Shown one piece after another: positions 14,230 to 17,799 of a DNA stretch of 17,799 bases. The translations under genes were made by a program, and so were the position numbers. The stretch is from Candidatus Omnitrophota bacterium (GTDB taxonomy: Bacteria > Omnitrophota > Gorgyraeia > B26-G9), in contig JAKLQT010000220.1 of NCBI GenBank assembly GCA_022013205.1, positions 1-17,799 of the forward strand. Reading direction: 5' to 3'. The first letter of the stretch is position 1; every line of letters starts with the position of its first letter. The notes beneath the pieces were generated by a model. The model searched no databases, was not told the origin of the DNA, and saw nothing but the letters and a program-made list of their open reading frames with translations.

Positions 14230-15390
14230 CTATTTCCCCATTCCTACACGCTGTACCTGCTGGAATATTTTCCCCTCGGTCTGAATTGACGGAGCAATAA
14301 TTATTTCCGTGAAATTCATTTCTTTAATGTTCTTCGCGCCCACAGACCCCATAGAAAGCTGCAAAGCTCCTACAAGGTTCTGAGACCCGTCATCTAATCT
14401 AGCCGGCCCGAACAATATTTCTTCCAGCGTTCCTGTAGTGCTGACATATATTCTTGTGCCTCTGGGCAAATTAGCATGCGGAGTTGCCATACCCCAGTGG
14501 TATCCTCTTCCCGGAGCTTCCTTAGCCCTGGCAAACGCAGAGCCGACCATTACCGCGTCCGCGCCGCAGGCAAAGGCCTTACAGATATCGCCGCCGCTGC
14601 GCATACCGCCGTCAGTTATTATCGGCACATATCTGCCTGTCTTTTTAAAATAGAACTCTCTTGCTTCAGCAATATCACATGTGGCTGTAACCTGCGGCAC
14701 TCCGATCCCCAGCACGCCGCGTGTAGTACAAGCAGCACCGGGCCCAATACCCACAAGCAATCCGCTGGCACCGGTTTCAAACAATTCAAGCGCTACATCA
14801 TGCGTAACGCAATTCCCGATAATTACCGGTATCTTCATTTTTTTGCAAAACTTAGTTAGATCAAACGCTTTGTATTCAGTTGAGATATGGTGAACAGATG
14901 AAACTGTGGACTGAACTACAAAAATATCCGCACCCGCGTCCTGTGCTATAGCACCGAATTTTTCCGCGCGCTGCGGTATAGCGCTTACAATACAAGGTAC
15001 TTTTTTCTTTTTTATCTGTTCGATACGAATACCGATAAGTTTTTCTTTTATCGGTTCATTATAAATTCCCTGTACCAGTTTGGTTGCTTCCTCAGGAGTC
15101 GCGTTGGCAATAGCATCAAGCACTTCATTGGGATTTTCATACCGTGTCTGAACACCTTCCAGATTAAGTACGGCAAGGCCTCCCAATTTTCCCATTTTAA
15201 CGGCAAAATCAACATCAACAACTCCATCCATCGCGGCAGCCAAAATCGGCACTTTATATTTTTTTTCTCCCAGGGTAAAGCTGGTATCAATCTCATTAGG
15301 ATTTATTGTAATCAATCCCGGGACTAACGCTACTTCATCAAAACCATAACATCTACGTGCTTTTCTTCTTCTGCCGATAAACTGAGCCAT
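14230..15390 (-). CDS. GuaB3-family IMP dehydrogenase-like protein (no CBS domains)
   Basis: The protein has the IMPDH/GMP-reductase barrel and likely oxidises IMP to XMP with NAD in guanine nucleotide synthesis. The catalytic loop is GIGPGAACTTRGVLGIGVPQ with Cys221; the phosphate-binding motif DGGMRSGGDI starts at Asp260; VGSAFARAKEAPG and GMATPHANLPRGT follow, the latter resembling the flap region of GuaB3. The CBS pair that interrupts normal GuaB is absent; the 386 residues run straight through. The N-terminus (GRRRKARRCYGFDEVALVP) is like actinobacterial and cyanobacterial GuaB3. Some GuaB3 proteins have been reported active as IMP dehydrogenases, while others remain uncharacterised. A GGAGG site lies 10 nt upstream of the start. 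It has its own promoter after the groEL terminator and is followed by aspS after 9 bp. I withhold a symbol because guaB would imply the CBS-containing enzyme. Confidence 0.9.
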   Translation of the reverse strand: MAQFIGRRRKARRCYGFDEVALVPGLITINPNEIDTSFTLGEKKYKVPILAAAMDGVVDVDFAVKMGKLGGLAVLNLEGVQTRYENPNEVLDAIANATPEEATKLVQGIYNEPIKEKLIGIRIEQIKKKKVPCIVSAIPQRAEKFGAIAQDAGADIFVVQSTVSSVHHISTEYKAFDLTKFCKKMKIPVIIGNCVTHDVALELFETGASGLLVGIGPGAACTTRGVLGIGVPQVTATCDIAEAREFYFKKTGRYVPIITDGGMRSGGDICKAFACGADAVMVGSAFARAKEAPGRGYHWGMATPHANLPRGTRIYVSTTGTLEEILFGPARLDDGSQNLVGALQLSMGSVGAKNIKEMNFTEIIIAPSIQTEGKIFQQVQRVGMGK

Positions 15391-15472
15391 TACTAGAAAA
15401 CCTCCATTTTGACATTAAACTGTACTTAAAAATAATCCTAACATATACTTAATAATCGAGTAGTGAAGAATT

Positions 15473-15501
15473 AATATAACATAAAATAAATACTATGTCA
15501 A
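15473..15501 (-). promoter_or_regulatory. Sigma-70 promoter of guaB3-aspS
   Basis: On the minus strand TTGACA (15501-15496), a 17-nt spacer and TATATT (15478-15473), eleven of twelve consensus bases. It begins within five bases of the groEL terminator stem. Transcription should start near 15466, leaving a leader of about 75 nt before guaB3. Confidence 0.8.
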
Positions 15502-15505
15502 TTAA

Positions 15506-15545
15506 TTAAAAACCCGCGGGAAGTTAAATTCCCGCGGGTTTTTAA
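15506..15545 (-). terminator. Rho-independent terminator of groESL
   Basis: A 17-bp perfect stem, with core CCCGCGGG and AAAAA/TTTTT flanks, closes a 6-nt loop (15523-15528). It lies 17 bp after the groEL stop, and on the minus strand the stem ends in TTTTT. The A-tract on the other side makes it bidirectional in form. Confidence 0.93.
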
Positions 15546-15561
15546 AAGAAATAAAACGGTA

Positions 15562-17208
<1,647 letters not shown>

Positions 17209-17223
17209 AATTTTCCTCCGTTT

Positions 17224-17514
17224 TTATGAGATAATTGCCAATATGTCGTCTTCTCTTAATATAAGGTACTCTTCGCCTTCTTTAGTAGTAACAGCAGTTC
17301 CGGAATATTTTCCAAAAAGAACTTTATCTTTTACTTTTACTTCCGGAGCCTGAACCTTTCCGCTCTCAAGAACCTTGCCCTGTCCAACAGCGATGACCTC
17401 TGCCTCTTGCGGCTTTTCCTTTGCGCTGTCAGGCAGATAAATTCCGCTTTCGGTCTTTTCTTTTGCATCCAGAACCTTTACCAGTACACGATCACCTAAG
17501 GGTTTAATCGCCAT
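17224..17514 (-). CDS. groS: Co-chaperonin GroES (Hsp10)
   Basis: GroES is the seven-subunit lid of the GroEL chamber. The 96-residue sequence has the standard form: IKPLGDRVLVK at the start, a mobile loop around 16-32 (AKEKTESGIYLPDSAKEK, with the IYL contact to GroEL), the GKYSGTAV strand near 69-76 and an LILREDDILAII end. AGGAGG lies 7 nt before the ATG at 17514. It is the first gene of the groESL operon, with a CIRCE operator in the leader and a sigma-70 promoter upstream. Confidence 0.98.
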   Translation of the reverse strand: MAIKPLGDRVLVKVLDAKEKTESGIYLPDSAKEKPQEAEVIAVGQGKVLESGKVQAPEVKVKDKVLFGKYSGTAVTTKEGEEYLILREDDILAIIS

Positions 17515-17547
17515 ACATCCACCTCCTTTTAAGTTAACATTTATTTA

Positions 17548-17574
17548 TCAGCACTCTCACCCGTTGAGTGCTAA
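17548..17574 (-). promoter_or_regulatory. CIRCE operator (HrcA binding site)
   Basis: The plus strand reads TCAGCACTC, nine bases, GAGTGCTAA, one mismatch from the CIRCE consensus TTAGCACTC-N9-GAGTGCTAA. It sits in the predicted 5' leader of groES, just after the promoter, the usual position for HrcA repression of heat-shock genes. hrcA is not in the window. Confidence 0.96.
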
Positions 17575-17589
17575 TTTCTACAATAACTG

Positions 17590-17618
17590 AAGATAACATA
17601 TTGAATAATTAAAATCAA
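17590..17618 (-). promoter_or_regulatory. Sigma-70 promoter of groESL
   Basis: On the minus strand TTGATT (17618-17613), 17 nt, then TATCTT (17595-17590). The predicted start near 17583 falls just upstream of the CIRCE operator. So the operon is a vegetative-promoter, HrcA-repressed type. Confidence 0.75.
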
Positions 17619-17678
17619 GCATTAATTTTAAATTGTTTGGAATTTTTTAAGAATTCTCGCGGTTTATGGATGAAATAG

Positions 17679-17799
17679 CTATTTTTCTCTATCTAGTGCC
17701 ATATTATAAGCTATTTCTATTCCTATTAGGGTTAGATTTGGCTGATCATGGTCAACTTCCCGGCGAAGGGGTTTCTTAATTTTCAGATGCCCCCCGGGT
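17679..17799 (-). CDS. C-terminal fragment of an unidentified gene (cut by right edge)
   Basis: On the minus strand one frame is open from the window edge for 39 codons to a TAG at 17679-17681; the other two minus frames hit stops within eight codons. The peptide is polar and then ends in a helix-like tail (PLRREVDHDQPNLTLIGIEI, then AYNMALDREK). I do not recognise it. The composition (GC-richer than the following intergenic DNA) supports real coding, but 39 codons is too little to be sure. About 60 bp of AT-rich DNA separate it from the groES promoter, with no clear terminator. Confidence 0.4.
   Translation of the reverse strand, partial: PGGHLKIKKPLRREVDHDQPNLTLIGIEIAYNMALDREK

Overview
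The window looks like a stretch of bacterial core chromosome with a small accessory segment at its left end. Every gene I support lies on the minus strand, so the biological reading direction runs from position 17799 towards 1. The gene content (GroESL under a CIRCE operator, a GuaB3-type IMP dehydrogenase, an alpha2-type glycyl-tRNA synthetase, pyruvate phosphate dikinase, a lipobox lipoprotein, a DgkA-PAP2 fusion) suggests an uncultured, probably anaerobic, diderm bacterium. My best guess is Omnitrophota or a nearby PVC or Elusimicrobiota lineage. This is inferred from gene style and order, not from a search.

Layout in transcription order. At 17679-17799 is the C-terminal tail of a gene cut by the right edge. 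groES and groEL (17514-15562) follow a TTGATT-17-TATCTT promoter and a CIRCE operator, and end in a strong hairpin terminator (15506-15545). A second promoter, TTGACA-17-TATATT, starts within a few bases of that terminator and drives guaB3 and aspS. A perfect consensus promoter, TTGACA-17-TATAAT, overlapping the 3' end of aspS, then opens a run of ten tightly packed genes (12383-2587). These are a LysM lipoprotein, a stand-alone PhoH N-terminal domain, pgpH, ybeY, a dgkA-PAP2 fusion, recO, glyS, ppdK, a sigma-70 factor and apt. Gaps are 0-37 bp, with several overlaps. A further promoter (2454-2482) drives a membrane-anchored TPR-like protein (2410-1454).

The ten-gene run is a version of the widespread phoH-yqfF-ybeY-dgkA-era-recO-glyS-ppdK neighbourhood. 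It has been edited in four ways: phoH has lost its ATPase domain, era is missing, dgkA has gained a lipid-phosphatase domain, and PgpH has a much shortened extracytoplasmic part. The genes join translation and ribosome quality control (aspS, glyS, ybeY, PhoH-N), envelope lipid recycling and cyclic-di-AMP turnover (dgkA-PAP2, pgpH, LysM lipoprotein), repair (recO), central carbon flux (ppdK), nucleotide supply (guaB3, apt) and transcription (sigma factor).

Below about 1450 the character changes. A 361-bp non-coding stretch carries several small hairpins, a 12-bp direct repeat and the 5' half only of a tRNA-Arg(CCT) gene. The tRNA breaks off in the 3' side of the anticodon stem. Beyond it, in AT-rich DNA, lie a TTG-start ORF with a possible ADP-ribosyltransferase-like R/ST/E pattern and a partial ORF with a possible degenerate PD-(D/E)XK nuclease fold. 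This is the most likely place for undescribed accessory biology: an island junction at a tRNA gene carrying a possible toxin or defence pair. Both protein assignments are weak pattern matches.
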